Shown: positions 9,295-20,688, counted from the first letter of the stretch. The stretch is 64,000 bases of DNA from Austropuccinia psidii (GCA_023105745.1 JALGQZ010000007.1:54045569-54109568); one strand, 5' to 3'. Numbers and translations: made by a program. The notes: a model not told the origin generated them from the sequence alone.

Positions 9295-12200
9295 AAGAGG
9301 TTCCCAATACTCCATCCAATCAGATGGAGCTGGACTCAGAAGTAGAATTGATCCCTCAAAAGGGAAAAGAAAGGGCAATATCCCCAGTGGAACAGAATCC
9401 ACACAAGGAAGTGCCTTATCCCAAAGGCAAGTCCCAGAAATGCCCATGATATCTGAGCCTGAATTGGAACTAAGTATGAGTAACTCAAACAGGTACAAAT
9501 CACATTCAGAGGGCTCAAATAGACATCTACATGAGCCAGTACAAGCAGTATTACACAGTATACAAGGACAAAGACTGGGAAATGCTGCCTCAAATACACC
9601 AAGGAGTGATGAACTCCTGGCACATCCTGAAAAAGTTCCTCAAAGAGGAGGAGATAGTGAGATACTCCAATGGATGGAATCCACTGTCATCCAAACCTCA
9701 AATCAAAAAAATCAAGGATTATCATGCCAAAAAGAGGGAGGCAACCAAGGAAGAAGCCCCAGTAGCTTCTACCAGCAAGCCTCAAGCCAACCCACTTCCC
9801 CAAGAAGGGAAGAAGAACAAGAAAAAGCATTGGAGGAAACCATATTCCCCAAGCTACAGAATCCCAAGAATCCAAAAGGATGCCATGGACAATGTTTTCA
9901 ACATGGCCAGAACCTTGATGGAATTCAAGGACAAGGAAGAGCAAAGAATGAGACAACCTCATTTCCCAAAGAAATAACCTTGTCCAAAGATGTTGTAAAT
10001 ACTTTAACAGAAATTAAAAATAGTATATTACCTCTAAAAGAAATTAAAGACAGTTTATTATCACTACAAGAAATAAATAACAATTTATCTTCTTTAACAA
10101 AAATTGTTGTACAAAACAAGAAAGAAATTGACAACATTAAGTTTATTGTTGAAAATAATAAACCAAAGAATTTAATTGACAATACTCAAAAATTAATACA
10201 AGGACAACAAGAATTGTATAAATACATAAAAGATATCAAAGATAAGACTTTGACAATCAATTATGATGTGAGTATTGACAATCTTACAGAAAAATTAAAT
10301 AAATTAAGTATTTCTGTAGAAAAATTTGAAGAAAAGACTTCATCACACCAAAAATTACTTTTGGACCATGTGGAAAGAAGTGATGAAGCAAGAATGCATC
10401 TGAAAGATGATATTCAAAGTGAAATAAGGCTTATTACAGAAAAAATGGATAAAATTAATGAGGCTAATTTAAATATGCCAAAGTTTTCAACACCATTTTC
10501 TCATATAAGAGGCCCTATTAAAACAAAAGAGGAATTGTCAAATCCTTTCATAACAGACTTGAGTCACCAAGATAATAACCAAGTCTTAATGAAGGAAGCA
10601 CCTCAACTGAAAGAATGGCCAACATTCACAGGAGAAGGTGAATATGACCACATGTCATTTATTAAAACAATTGACATGTTACAAGAAGACTATGCCATAC
10701 CAGATGAATTAATCACTGCAAGATTACATTCATTGTTTGAGAAATCTGCAAAAAGATGGTATTATGGCATAAGACAAACAAATGGTAAAAATACCTGGTC
10801 TTGGTGGAAACAAGAAATAATCACCAAGTGGGCAAATGATGCCTGGAGGTATAAGATAGAAAATGCATTTGAAAACTCTTTCTTTGACCCAGAGAAAGAT
10901 AAACCTTTAACTTGGTTCCTAAAACAAGTTGAAAGGCTTAATGCACTGTACCCAGAAATGTCACAGAAGATGGTGCATATGAAAATACTTAAAAAATGTG
11001 GAGGGGAACTAGAACATGCCCTAAGAAGCAGGTGTATAGAACCATGCTCCACAGAAGAGTATATAAATGCACTTGAAGATATAGTGACAAGAACAAAAAT
11101 TGGCAGGACTTGGAAAAAATTGGACATTAAAAGCCCAAATAAACCATTTATCAAGAAAGATAAATCAAAAGAATCCTTCAAACCCAATACATCCAACAAT
11201 AATGAGCAAAGAAAATGCCATAAATGTGGAGGTATTGGACACTTAGCCAATAATTGCCTTAAAAAAGCAAAGATTAATGAAATTGTGGAAACAGAAAACC
11301 ACAATGACAAAGAAGAAGAATCTGACTCTGAAAAAGAGACAGAAGAATCAGAAAGCTCTGAAAGTGATGAAATCAATATAATTAATGCACAAATTAATAA
11401 TATTGATATAATTTATGAAGTACTGGATGTTAACTCAAACTTGCCACAAGTTGGAACATCTGACACAAATCTGACAAACATACAAGATGCCAAAATGTAT
11501 AGAACCAAACCTGCAAGAGGAATGGGATATACAGCTGGAAAATCAAGTATTAGTATTGTTATGGTTGATAACCAAGAAGGAAAGGTTAACTTAGATACAG
11601 GAGCATATTGCACCTGTGTTGGCAAAAATTATTTAAAAACCATTGTCCCAGACTGGCAAGAAAAACTTATGCCAATACAAGGTGTCAAATTTAGTAGTGC
11701 AAGTGAGAGCATGAAGCCCCTTGGAATAATTGATTTAACACTAATTTTTCCTCATCCCTCACAATGTGTCAGAATCAAAGTAGAGTTTGTAGTAATGGAC
11801 AACTGTACTAGTAATCATTTCATACTTGGAAATGACTACTTATCAATCTATGGTATAGATATCTCCAACCAAAAGGATAGATATTTTACCATAGGAGATA
11901 ATAAAAGACAAAAGTTTGGATTCTTAAATAACAAAAAACAAATCACAGTTATTAAGAATGAGGAAAAAATTCCAGAAAAAGAACTTTTTATATCTGAACA
12001 ACTCAAAGAGGCAGAATTCAATCAAGAATTAACAGAAAAAATGAAAGAAAAATTGATTGACCTCTTATTTAAGTATAAAAATGCCTTTGCAACTGACAAA
12101 GAGCCACTAGGTGCCATAATTGGACATGAAGTGGATATAATTCTTAATGTAGAAAAACCTTACCCACCTTTATTAAGAAGACCTGCTTATCCAGCCAGTC

Positions 12201-13609
12201 CAAGAGCTAGAGAAGCCCTAGAGGTGCACATTAAAGAATTAATGGACCTTGGAGTATTAAGAAAGGTTGGACATAATGAGCAAGTAGAAGTTACTACACC
12301 TGTCATTATAACTTGGCATAATGGAAAATCAAGGATGGTAGGAGACTTCAGAGCCCTGAATACCTATACCATTCCAGACAGATATCCAATACCCAGAATC
12401 CATGAGACATTGACCCAATTGTCACAAGCTAAGTTCATCACAGCTATGGATGCTCTTAAGGGTTTTCATCAAAATGTCTTAACAGACAATGCCAAGAAAC
12501 TACTAAGAATAATAGTCCATTGTGGAATTTTTGAATACTTAAGAATGCCATTTGGGATAAAAAATGCACCTTCCCATTATCAAAGAATGATGAATACCAT
12601 ATTTCCTGAAGAATTATCAGAAGGATGGTTAATAATCTACATTGATGATATCATAGTTTGCTCAGAAACTTGGGAAAATCACCTGACAAGACTAGAAAGG
12701 GTACTACAGAAAATAGTCCAAGTAAATATGAAAATTTCATTGAAAAAGTGTCATTTTGCATATAGTGAATTGAAAGCCCTAGGACATGTAGTATCTGGAC
12801 TTAGTCTAGGCATAGACAAAAATAAAGTAGCAGCAGTACTACTTAAACCAATGCCTCAAACTAAAAAAGAAATGCAATCATTTCTAGGATTTGCTGGTTA
12901 CTATAGACAGCATATAAAGGACTTTGCAAAGATTGCTAAATCCTTGTATAAGCTATGTGACCAACAAACATTCTATGAGATGACAGAAGAAAGAGTCAAG
13001 GCATATGAAGAATTGAAAAATTCTTTAACAAATGCCCCATTTCTTCTAATGCCAGATTGGAAACTACCTTTCAAACTGTACATTGATGCTTGTGGAGAAG
13101 GACTAGGTGCTGCACTTCACCAAACACAAATTATCAATGATAAACCAGTGGAAGGACCAATTTGTTTCATTTCAAGGCAGATAAAGCCAACAGAAGCAAG
13201 GTATGGAGCAAGCCAAATGGAATGCTTATGCCTAGTGTGGGCTTTAGAAAAGCTGCATTATTATTTGGATGGCACAGTATTTGATGTAATCACAGACTGT
13301 AATGCTGTGAAATCACTATTAAATATGAAGACTCCAAATAGACATATGCTGAGATGGCAAATTGCTATCCAAGAATATAGGGGAAATATGACTATTGTTC
13401 ATAAATCTGGAAATATTCATAAAAATGCAGATGGTCTTAGCAGATGGGCTCTAGCAAATACCCCTGACAATCCAGCATGGGTACCACAAGAAGAGCACCA
13501 TATAGAAGGAATATGTGTTACAGACATTGGCACAGAATTCTTTAACCAAGTTAAAGAAAGCTATAAGACAGACAAAAATTGCCATATCTTAAGCCAACTT
13601 CTAATGTAA
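9284..13609 (+). CDS. gag-pol: Gag-protease-RT-RNase H polyprotein of element 1 (stops before integrase)
   Basis: The 1441-residue Ty3/Gypsy polyprotein makes the particle shell and the reverse transcription enzymes. Residues 1-230 are S/Q/P-rich, low complexity, and overlap ORF1. Residues about 230-400 look coiled-coil, about 440-620 capsid (GEGEYDHM...), and the CCHC knuckle is C645-C648-H653-C658. An acidic linker follows. The protease is D771-T-G. RT has motif A D1056, MPFG at 1088 and YIDD at 1119-1122. RNase H has D1268, E1313, D1338 and D1383. All these catalytic residues are present. The ATG at 9284 is the first in frame. The frame ends at TAA 13607-13609, but the same frame continues directly into integrase, so the stop looks like one nonsense mutation rather than a natural end. 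Confidence 0.93.
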   Translation: MTTRRGSQYSIQSDGAGLRSRIDPSKGKRKGNIPSGTESTQGSALSQRQVPEMPMISEPELELSMSNSNRYKSHSEGSNRHLHEPVQAVLHSIQGQRLGNAASNTPRSDELLAHPEKVPQRGGDSEILQWMESTVIQTSNQKNQGLSCQKEGGNQGRSPSSFYQQASSQPTSPRREEEQEKALEETIFPKLQNPKNPKGCHGQCFQHGQNLDGIQGQGRAKNETTSFPKEITLSKDVVNTLTEIKNSILPLKEIKDSLLSLQEINNNLSSLTKIVVQNKKEIDNIKFIVENNKPKNLIDNTQKLIQGQQELYKYIKDIKDKTLTINYDVSIDNLTEKLNKLSISVEKFEEKTSSHQKLLLDHVERSDEARMHLKDDIQSEIRLITEKMDKINEANLNMPKFSTPFSHIRGPIKTKEELSNPFITDLSHQDNNQVLMKEAPQLKEWPTFTGEGEYDHMSFIKTIDMLQEDYAIPDELITARLHSLFEKSAKRWYYGIRQTNGKNTWSWWKQEIITKWANDAWRYKIENAFENSFFDPEKDKPLTWFLKQVERLNALYPEMSQKMVHMKILKKCGGELEHALRSRCIEPCSTEEYINALEDIVTRTKIGRTWKKLDIKSPNKPFIKKDKSKESFKPNTSNNNEQRKCHKCGGIGHLANNCLKKAKINEIVETENHNDKEEESDSEKETEESESSESDEINIINAQINNIDIIYEVLDVNSNLPQVGTSDTNLTNIQDAKMYRTKPARGMGYTAGKSSISIVMVDNQEGKVNLDTGAYCTCVGKNYLKTIVPDWQEKLMPIQGVKFSSASESMKPLGIIDLTLIFPHPSQCVRIKVEFVVMDNCTSNHFILGNDYLSIYGIDISNQKDRYFTIGDNKRQKFGFLNNKKQITVIKNEEKIPEKELFISEQLKEAEFNQELTEKMKEKLIDLLFKYKNAFATDKEPLGAIIGHEVDIILNVEKPYPPLLRRPAYPASPRAREALEVHIKELMDLGVLRKVGHNEQVEVTTPVIITWHNGKSRMVGDFRALNTYTIPDRYPIPRIHETLTQLSQAKFITAMDALKGFHQNVLTDNAKKLLRIIVHCGIFEYLRMPFGIKNAPSHYQRMMNTIFPEELSEGWLIIYIDDIIVCSETWENHLTRLERVLQKIVQVNMKISLKKCHFAYSELKALGHVVSGLSLGIDKNKVAAVLLKPMPQTKKEMQSFLGFAGYYRQHIKDFAKIAKSLYKLCDQQTFYEMTEERVKAYEELKNSLTNAPFLLMPDWKLPFKLYIDACGEGLGAALHQTQIINDKPVEGPICFISRQIKPTEARYGASQMECLCLVWALEKLHYYLDGTVFDVITDCNAVKSLLNMKTPNRHMLRWQIAIQEYRGNMTIVHKSGNIHKNADGLSRWALANTPDNPAWVPQEEHHIEGICVTDIGTEFFNQVKESYKTDKNCHILSQLLM
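9295..9977 (+). pseudogene. ORF1 of element 1, overlapping Gag-Pol in another frame
   Basis: This frame is +1 relative to Gag-Pol, so Gag-Pol is -1 relative to ORF1. It is open from 9295 to 9446, has stops at 9447-9449, 9471-9473 and 9477-9479, then is open from 9480 to 9977 (ATG at 9531). The open part contains W...KKFLKEEE...YSNGWNP, a lysine-rich linker ([10 protein letters not shown]) and a terminal helix-like segment ([15 protein letters not shown]...). Elements 2 and 3 have corresponding proteins in their corresponding frame. This suggests that ORF1 is the older, selected protein and is broken in this copy. Function is unknown; nucleic-acid binding is possible because it is basic. Confidence 0.6.
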
Positions 13610-15082
13610 GACTGCAAAGATCCATCACTTTCATCAAAACTAGATGAAATATGGAAAAAAGCATATGATGAAGGAAGATTCCACCTCCTTGATGGAATCC
13701 TTTACCATAGAACAAAACACACATGTGTTATGGCCCTAACAGACAGAACACTAATAAACACTATTTTACATGAGTGTCATGATAGTGTTGCATCTGGACA
13801 TCTCTCAGAAGATAGGACACTAGAGAGGGTGAAAACCTGCTCTTGGTGGCCAAATTGGAAGAAAGATGTTGCAGAGTACTGCCAAACCTGTGACAGATGC
13901 CAAAAAGCCAACAGAGCCACAGGAAAGAAATTTGGAATGATGATCCAAATCCAAGAACCAAAATCCCCATGGGAAATAGTTCATATGGATTGGGTAACAG
14001 CTTTACCTCCAGGAGGAGACAGGAGTTATAATGCATGCCTAGTATTAGTTGACAGGTACAGTAAAACTCCCATGTTCTTACCATGTCATAAAGATGACAC
14101 AGCTATGGATACAGCCATAATGATATGGAATAAAGTCATTAGCCACACAGGCTTATTCCAAAATATTATAAGTGATAGAGACCCAAAGTTCACTTCAGCA
14201 TTATGGACAAATCTCCATAACTTGTTTGGGACAAAATTATCATTCTCAACAGCTTATCATCCTCAAACTGATGGTCTAGCAGAAAGAATGATACAGACCC
14301 TAGAGGATATGATCGGAAGATTCTGTGCTTATGGGCTAGAATTCAAAGATTCTGATGGTTTTACCCATGATTGGTGTACACTAATACCAGCACTTGAACT
14401 GGCATATAAGACATCAATCCATTCTTCTACTGGCAAAACACCAGCAATGCTAGAGAAAGGTTGGAATCCAAGACTTCCTTATGATACCCTCAAAAAGGAC
14501 TTAGTGGATATACATCCAACAGCAAGCAGCTTCAAGATAATGCTTGACAAAGCAAGACACCATGCAAACAGATGCATGCAAGATTCTTTTAAATATGCAA
14601 AAGAAAGATGGGATAAAAGTCATAAACCACCTGATTTAAAAATAGGGGACTTGGTTTTAGTATCAACCCTTAATTTCAATAACATAAAAGGCCCAAAGAA
14701 ATTGAAAGATTCCTTTGCAGGACCATTTATGATAAAAGCACTTCATGGACCCAATGCTGTGCAATTAGAACTCACAGGTGAACTAATGAACAAACACCCA
14801 ACTTTCCCTGTAAGTCTGATAAAACCTTACAGTTCAAGTGACAAGGAATTATTTCCACTAAGAAATAAACCCCCACTTGAAATTCCCCCCTTGGAGGAAG
14901 GAGAGGAAAAGAGAATAGTAAAAGTCCTTAAAGAAAGAAGGACAAGAAACAAAAAAGAAAGGGAATACCTTGTAACGTATAGAAATTCAACTCAAGAAGA
15001 TGAATGGCTACTTGAGAAAGATATAACAAATGCTGATAAATTACTAAGAAGGTTCAGACATGAAATAAAACCTGAAAAATAA
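13610..15082 (+). CDS. int: Integrase with chromodomain-like tail of element 1
   Basis: The frame continues from 13610 in phase with Gag-Pol and has no further stop; the first internal ATG is 13730. Numbering from that ATG, the HHCC zinc site is H17, H24, C54 and C57. The catalytic triad is D87, D149 and E185 (D-x35-E, inside [11 protein letters not shown]). A GPF motif sits at 331-333 (the GPY/F module). The last about 55 residues (EREYLVTYRN...EDEWLLE...LLRRFRH) resemble a degenerate chromodomain, a targeting module in chromoviruses. It would be released from the Gag-Pol precursor by protease. In this copy it is cut off by the TAA at 13607-13609 and would need readthrough. Confidence 0.92.
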   Translation, partial: DCKDPSLSSKLDEIWKKAYDEGRFHLLDGILYHRTKHTCVMALTDRTLINTILHECHDSVASGHLSEDRTLERVKTCSWWPNWKKDVAEYCQTCDRCQKANRATGKKFGMMIQIQEPKSPWEIVHMDWVTALPPGGDRSYNACLVLVDRYSKTPMFLPCHKDDTAMDTAIMIWNKVISHTGLFQNIISDRDPKFTSALWTNLHNLFGTKLSFSTAYHPQTDGLAERMIQTLEDMIGRFCAYGLEFKDSDGFTHDWCTLIPALELAYKTSIHSSTGKTPAMLEKGWNPRLPYDTLKKDLVDIHPTASSFKIMLDKARHHANRCMQDSFKYAKERWDKSHKPPDLKIGDLVLVSTLNFNNIKGPKKLKDSFAGPFMIKALHGPNAVQLELTGELMNKHPTFPVSLIKPYSSSDKELFPLRNKPPLEIPPLEEGEEKRIVKVLKERRTRNKKEREYLVTYRNSTQEDEWLLEKDITNADKLLRRFRHEIKPEK

Positions 15083-15188
15083 AAAGTTAAGCATTATTGA
15101 GCTTCAAGACTAACAAAAGTCTATTGAAGAGGTAGGACAGTGGATGATACCCTAATCACATATATCAGATTGTGGTACAATCTTTTTT

Positions 15189-15200
15189 GGTGGTAGGGAA
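15189..15200 (+). other. Polypurine tract of element 1
   Basis: GGTGGTAGGGAA abuts the TGTGAG start of the 3' LTR. It is G/A-rich apart from two T residues and in the expected place for plus-strand priming. Confidence 0.7.
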
Positions 15201-17227
15201 TGTGAGCCTTTGAGATATGACCACATACCCAATAAGGTCACAAAAAATACTCAGAATAATTATACCTTTAATATAATTATATTAAAATTAATTAGAATAA
15301 TTATACACTAAAAATAATTACTCAAATATACAAAAATACCATAAATTGGTACTAAAATTGGTTTAACTTAAAAACCAATGAATGAAAATGTGAAATAAAT
15401 TATACCATTGGATTCCCCATGGAAAAATACACATATACCATTTTTATGGCATATCTGTAAAGCCAATATTTAAGGAATTATAAGGTACAATACCTTATAA
15501 AAACCATAAAAACTTATTTATCTCAGAAACTAATGAAACAACATGTAAAATAAATTGTACCAGTGGATTCCCCACAAAAATCCACATATAAAACAATTAA
15601 TAAGCTAATTCCCAAAATCAATACTTAAGGAATTATCCTGAATATATGCACTTTTTTGGTCAACGCATATATTCAGTGATCATAGCTAATATCTTCTAAA
15701 CTATACATGCTAGAATGATGAACCAAAAATAAAGTTACCACGTAATTACTATAAGAACACAGATATGAACTTTATTTTGCAAATTATAAACAAGGTTAAG
15801 ACTTATGAGGAAATATTGATAAAAATCAACAGAGCTGTTGACCACTTTGTTGTGAAAGTAGTCCAAACTTAAAAAAAAGTATACAGTTGGATTCTCCTAG
15901 TTCATTCGTGAAGAATGATGTAATTTTTATTATTAAATTCAGGGTATAACCCCCTGAAATCAAGGTTTGAAGTTTAAAATATTGAATTTCGACAGAAAAG
16001 ATGAGTTACAAGAAAAATCATCAAAATTAGAGTTTTGATGATGTAATGAAAAGCTCTTGGCAGCATAATAAGGTTATGTCAGGCTATCAGAATTCACTCT
16101 CTGAATTTCTGTAGCGTAAAAACCTTAAACGTTATTGAGGATCAAAGTTTGAGCTTAAATTGAGCTGTTATGATCACATACTGTAACCTTAAATTAAGTT
16201 TAACAGTCTTAATAGTGATAAAATTGGTGAATACTATTAGTTTATGATTAAAAATAATAAAATCCACGAAATTTGGGGTTCTGCCAAGCCTCTGATGTCA
16301 TCACAATTAGAGTTATAGTGATAACTCTAAATAATGGTGTAATAATGATGTAATATGGTTTGATCATGATGTAATCACCCTCAAACCTTAAAATATTAAT
16401 CAATTCCAGTGGATATGATCAGTACACGTCTACTAGAAGCCTGTTGGACTCTAGGAGGGAGGTATTTACTATAAATAGAGCTCTTTTTACTCTGTTTTCC
16501 CCTCAGACGCATCAAAAACATTAAATCAATTAAATCAAAGGTAATTTCTTTATTCTTTATATATAAAACTGTTATATTATTAAAGACCAAAGACCACCTT
16601 GCTATAATCATCTATTTTGACGTGATTAAATCATTTATTTAATTGTTTTTGTTAAAAATCTCTCTAAAAACTCATTTCCATGTAAAATCAAAAAATTTAG
16701 TAATTTTCTTTATTTTTTATTGTAAATACAATTTGAAAAAGTTGTATTATATTCTTTTGGCGTAAAATATCTCAAAATTATTATTTTAAGTGTTAAAAGT
16801 AGGTTATTTCATCTTATTATAATAATTTCTCTCTTATTATTACTCTTAATAATTCTTAATTAATATAAATAGTATTTATATTAATATATAACTTTAATAT
16901 TAGTAATATTATTGTTATTAATTGTTTTTTATTTATAAAAAACAGTTTTTTACGCCTTTATTATTTGTTGGTAACAATAATAAAGAGCTTTATAATATAT
17001 TAATTATTTTATATTAATATATTATTTATAATATTATAATTTCATATAATATTAATTTATATTATTATATTTATTTAATAATATAATATTTTTACGCCAT
17101 AATAATAATATTTTCTTTATTATTATTATTATTTTAATCTTATTTACTTTAATTATAAGGACATTCAGAGTACAATAAGTAATAAATTAGTAATTTTTTA
17201 CTTATTGTTTCATAGTCAAACCTTACA
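15201..17227 (+). repeat. Element 1, 3' LTR
   Basis: The LTR is 2027 bp, nearly identical to 6526-8553. Differences seen include G/A at the 'tttttgtggcata' site, gtg/gta and ctccac/cccaca changes near 15545-15590, one A deletion near 16655, and C/T in 'ccacgtaaaatc'. Most are transitions. Confidence 0.95.
16979..16984 (+). terminator. Candidate polyadenylation signal AATAAA in the 3' LTR
   Basis: AATAAA lies in 'caacaataataaagagc', downstream of the TATA box by about 500 bp. The AT-rich context offers several alternatives, so this is only a candidate end signal for element RNA. Confidence 0.25.
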
Positions 17228-17232
17228 TGGCC
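17228..17232. repeat. Target-site duplication of element 1, right copy (TGGCC)
   Basis: TGGCC follows ...CCTTACA at 17227. The element 2 LTR then continues as TGAATTTGACC, exactly as in the unoccupied site at 25337-25352. Confidence 0.95.
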
Positions 17233-17586
17233 TGAATTTGACCATAACTTCTGTAAGACTGGTTCTAGCTCAGTTTGGCTGGTACCATTAGATAGCCCTG
17301 ACTTAGAGCTTCATTTTTCATACCCATTTGATGGGGTTAAGTCTCTTACTATGTATTTCAGTTGAGAGGTGAAAATTAAGGTTTATGCTCAGCAATAACT
17401 TTGTTATTCTTTGTCTTATGATGATGGGACTTGTATGTTTGGAAAGGGGTGAGTTTCCTCTTTCCTTTGATACCTTTTGAGCTAATTTGGCTCAGCTCCA
17501 TGTTTGGGTGGTATCTTGGCTATACCATTGATTTATGGTATTTTGGCTGTCATGCTTGTGCTCTGGTTTTGAGTCACAGGCTGACA
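17233..17586 (-). repeat. Element 2, 3' LTR, proximal part
   Basis: It continues the alignment with the 5' LTR (25342-25712), ending at CTGACA on the plus strand, which is the TGTCAG start on the minus strand. With 5458-6525 it reconstructs an LTR of about 1.42 kb. Confidence 0.9.
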
Positions 17587-17604
17587 TACCCTCCCTCTAA
17601 AAAG
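17587..17604 (-). other. Polypurine tract of element 2
   Basis: On the minus strand CTTTTTAGAGGGAGGGTA directly precedes the TGTCAG LTR start. It is purine-rich and in the expected place. Confidence 0.65.
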
Positions 17605-17609
17605 GCTCA

Positions 17610-17822
17610 TCAATGATGAGACTGTTCAGTCCTCCTAGAGGCTCTGAATCTCCTCAAATGAAGGTTCCCATCTGGTATGGCATCTTCTGCCAACCATTTG
17701 TCTTTATAAGCTGTTTGGTTCTTGAATCTGACTAAGTATTGTCTTTTATCATTCTCATTAAGTTTGATCTTCCTGGCCCTGATGATTTTGCTCACAGGTC
17801 CAGGGGAATCCTCCACTTCCAC
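17610..17822 (-). pseudogene. Chromodomain-like C-terminus of element 2 Pol, frameshifted
   Basis: The frame reads VEVEDSPGPV...RQYLVRFKNQT..KDKWL...LHLRRFRASR, matching the same tail in element 1 (EREYLVTYRN...DEWLLE...LLRRFRH). It is in a different frame from the preceding integrase, so a small indel in the 'aggagaaccccac' stretch separates them. This would be the targeting tail of the integrase. It is the last coding part before the purine tract. Confidence 0.75.
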
Positions 17823-19960
17823 TATCTCTGGTGGTGTGGGGTTCTCCTCCTGGAGGGGAATTTGTCTTCCTCTTTTTGGAAGTATGTTTTGACTAAACTT
17901 ACTGGAAAGACTGGGTGCTTCCTGGAAAATTCTTCTGTAAGTTTGACTTCCACTGCATTCTTTCCTATCAACCTAATGATAGTGAAGGGTCCTACAAATG
18001 AGTCTCTCATCTTCTTGGGTCCTTTAAGATTATTAAAGTTGAGTGTAGACACTAGCACCTGGTCCCCTTCCTTGAAGTCAGGCTCCATGTGTTTCTTGTC
18101 CCACCTCTGCTTATTATATTGTTTTGCCTCAGCTATGCATTTGGCAGCTGTGTCACAAGCCCTCTTCCACATATCATGGAAGTCTTTGGCTGTGGGGTGG
18201 ATGGTCAGAATATTCTTCTTGAAGTGATCCACAGGTAAAAGGGGATTCCACCCTTTTTCTACCAGTGCAGGTGTTTTTCCTGTGGTAGAGTGCTGACTTG
18301 TATTATAGGCCAGTTGGACAGCTGGTAGAAGGGTAACCCAGTCATGGGTGTATCCCTCATGGTCCTTGCATTCCATGCCATAGCCATAGAACCTTCTAAG
18401 GATTTCCTCCATTGTCTGGATCATCCTCTCAGCTAGGCCATCTGTTTGTGGATGGTAAGCTGTGGAAAATGCCAGCTTGGTGCCAAGCATGTCATATAAG
18501 TTGGTCCAAAATTCAGATGTGAACTTTGGGTCCCTATCACTAATGATTATCTTAGGGACTCCACAGGTGGATATGATGTTATTCCAGAATAACAGAGCAG
18601 TATCCATGGCTGTGTCCTCTTTATGGAATGGTAGACACCTCATGATCTTGCTGAACCTTTCAACTACGATTAGGCAGGCATTGTAGTTTTCTTTGCCCCC
18701 TGCAACAAGTCCTGTGACCCAGTCCATATTGATGGTTTCCCATGGGTGTTTGGGGTCCTCTATATGTTGAAGTAACCCATATTTCTTCCCATGTTTCCTA
18801 TTTGCCTTTTGGAATCTTTCACAAGTGTTGATGTATTTACTCAACTCTTGTTCCCACTTGGGCCACCAAGCTGTGCTTGCTACCCTCTCTCTGGCTCTGT
18901 CCTCACTCATGTGTCCCATATAGGGGCAGTCATGGCATTCTTGCAGGATCAGAGAGATGTGGTCTCTGTCTACCACTGTGAGTGCACTGGTGTGCCTTTC
19001 CCTGTGGTAGAGCAGGCCATCTATAAGGAAGAATTTGTTATCCTTATAGGCCCTCAACCAGGGTTCCTCCAGCTGGGATTCCAGTTCTGGAATCCTGTAT
19101 CTTTGTTGAAGTAGCTGTAGTAATATGCCACATTGTTTATGTTTGGCATGGGACCTCAGGACTGCACTGAAAAATTCATTGTGCAGTTTGGAGGAACTTA
19201 TTCCCAGTATGGGAGTTTCTGTTCCTTCTGACTCAGTGTTCCCACTGTCAAGGGTACCACTTCCTGGTGCCCATTCAGAAAGTCTGAAGTTCTTCTTCCT
19301 ATCTATCTCCAAGAAATGGATAGGGATCTTGGCTGCAACTTCAGGTTTATAAGCTGGATTGCTTTTGACGTTATCCAATGGCCACCTGCTGAGGCCATCT
19401 GCATTGGCATGGCTTTTACCTTCTTTGCATATGATTTTAATGTTCCCTCTATACTCCTGGATGGCTATTTGCCATCTCAGCATGTGTCTATTTGTAGTCT
19501 TAATGTTTAGTAAATACTTCAATGCTGTGCAGTCTGTGTAGACTTCAAAGACCGCACCCTCCAGATAATAATGTAGTTTTTCCAAAGCCCAGACTAAGCA
19601 TAGACATTCAGTCTGGGTGGCCCCATACCTGGCTTCTGAATCTTTCAGTTGCCTATATATGTAACATATTACTCCCTCTCTTGGTTCACCATCCACAATT
19701 TGTCTTTGGTGAAGGGCTGCTCCTAAGCCTTGGCTACATGCTGCATCTATATATAACTTGAATGGTAGTTCAAAGTCAGACAAGATGAGCACAGGTGCAT
19801 TTGTGAGTTCATGTTTGATCCTCTCATATGCATCCCTTCTTTCCTTGGTAATTTCAAAAACTACATCTTTTGAACATAACTTGTATAAACTACTAGTTAT
19901 GTGGGCCAAATTCCTGATGTGGTTTCTGTAGTAGCTAGCAAACGCAAGGAAAGATTGCAT
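17822..19960 (-). pseudogene. pol: RT thumb, RNase H and integrase of element 2
   Basis: This 712-residue open piece of Pol keeps RNase H (D72, E118, D143, D188), then integrase with H343, H350 and C380. The fourth zinc ligand is F383 instead of Cys (TCERF against CDRC in element 1). The catalytic triad D413, D475 and E511 keeps the x35 spacing. It ends when a frameshift brings a stop at 17822; the tail continues in the next frame. Upstream, two stops near 20022 and 20095 separate it from the RT palm. Despite its age this piece is still long, but the lost zinc cysteine would probably weaken integrase. Confidence 0.88.
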
Positions 19961-20092
19961 CTCTTTGATGCTCTTTGGTACTGGCTTTTGCAGTACTGCT
20001 GCTACTTTATTCTGGTCAATTTACAGACTAATACCTGAGGCTTTATGTCCTAGAGCTAGTAGCTCTTGTTGGCCAAAATTACACTTTCTCAG

Positions 20093-20688
20093 TTAAATCT
20101 TCAGATTGATGGGTGTACATTTACTTAGCACTCTGTCTATGTATTGTACATGGTCTTCCAATGTCTCTGAGTATATAAAGATATCATCAATATATACCAC
20201 CATCCAGCCTTCCAATATTTCTTCTTGAAATATTGTGCCCATCATCCTTTGGAAGTGGGCTGGTGCATTTTGGATGCCAAATGGAAGCCTTTCATACAAT
20301 CCATTTTGGTTATTTATTTGGCTTTAGCCAGTTTATCCCAGGCATGAGGTATCCTGGGTATAGGGTACCTGTCTGATTTTGTGTAGTTATTCAGAGCTCT
20401 GAAGCCTCCACACAGTCTAGACCTGCCATCATGCCAGGTGATTAGGACAGGAGTGGTGATTTCCACTATTTCATTGTGTCCAATCTTTCTGATGACATCC
20501 ATGTCCAGGAGTTCATTGATATGTTTTTCAATTTCTTTCCTGGTTTCCAGGCTTTCTGGATAAGGAGGTCTCCTAAGCATGGGTGAATAAGGTCTCTCCA
20601 TATCCAGATATGGTTCTATATCATGGCCTTTGATCTTGCCTAATGGTTCTTCACCAATGGAAAATGCTGGTCTGTTCTTCCTCAGCAT
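20093..20688 (-). pseudogene. pol: RT palm/fingers of element 2, with internal deletion
   Basis: 20314-20688 encodes the RT start (GEEPLGKIKGHDIE...PYPESLETRKEIEKHINELLDMDVIRK..., DFRALN-like GGFRALNNYT). It then meets TAA, followed by motif A (TKMDCMKGFH). Next comes a jump straight to PFGIQNAP in another frame. Element 1 has about 25 residues between these motifs, so about 75 bp are missing. YIDD (20175 region) is kept. The copy cannot make a functional RT. Confidence 0.85.

Larger units (their letters stand above)
6526..17227 (+). mobile_element. Element 1: young, near-intact Ty3/Gypsy element nested in the element 2 LTR
   Basis: The element is 10.7 kb, with LTRs of 2028 and 2027 bp, both TGTGAGCC...CCTTACA, and a perfect 5-bp TSD (TGGCC). 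Internal order: primer-site-like block at 8555, leader with splice-like sites, Gag-Pol from 9284, integrase to 15082 and purine tract 15189-15200. I saw only about a dozen differences between the LTRs by eye, so insertion is recent relative to the host element. One TAA at 13607-13609 interrupts an otherwise continuous Gag-Pol frame from 9284 to 15082. The protease-RT-RNase H-integrase order with a D-x35-E integrase identifies Ty3/Gypsy, and the chromodomain-like tail suggests a chromovirus-like clade. Confidence 0.95.

Noticed and set aside
9965..9971. CCCAAAG, a -1 slippery-heptamer match in the correct ORF1 phase just before its stop
   Set aside because: The matching ORF1 ends of elements 2 (near 22661) and 3 (near 40592) have no such heptamer, and XXXYYYG with Y=A ending in G is a weak eukaryotic slip site. 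Splicing or separate starts explain the frames better.
10762..11376. 204-codon minus-strand frame inside the element 1 gag
   Set aside because: It is antisense to conserved capsid and knuckle codons, is serine/leucine-rich as expected for such a shadow, and has no motif.
17739..18227. Plus-strand frames across 17739-21314 and 22940-23661
   Set aside because: They are antisense to element 2 Gag-Pol and ORF1, whose motifs are clear on the minus strand.
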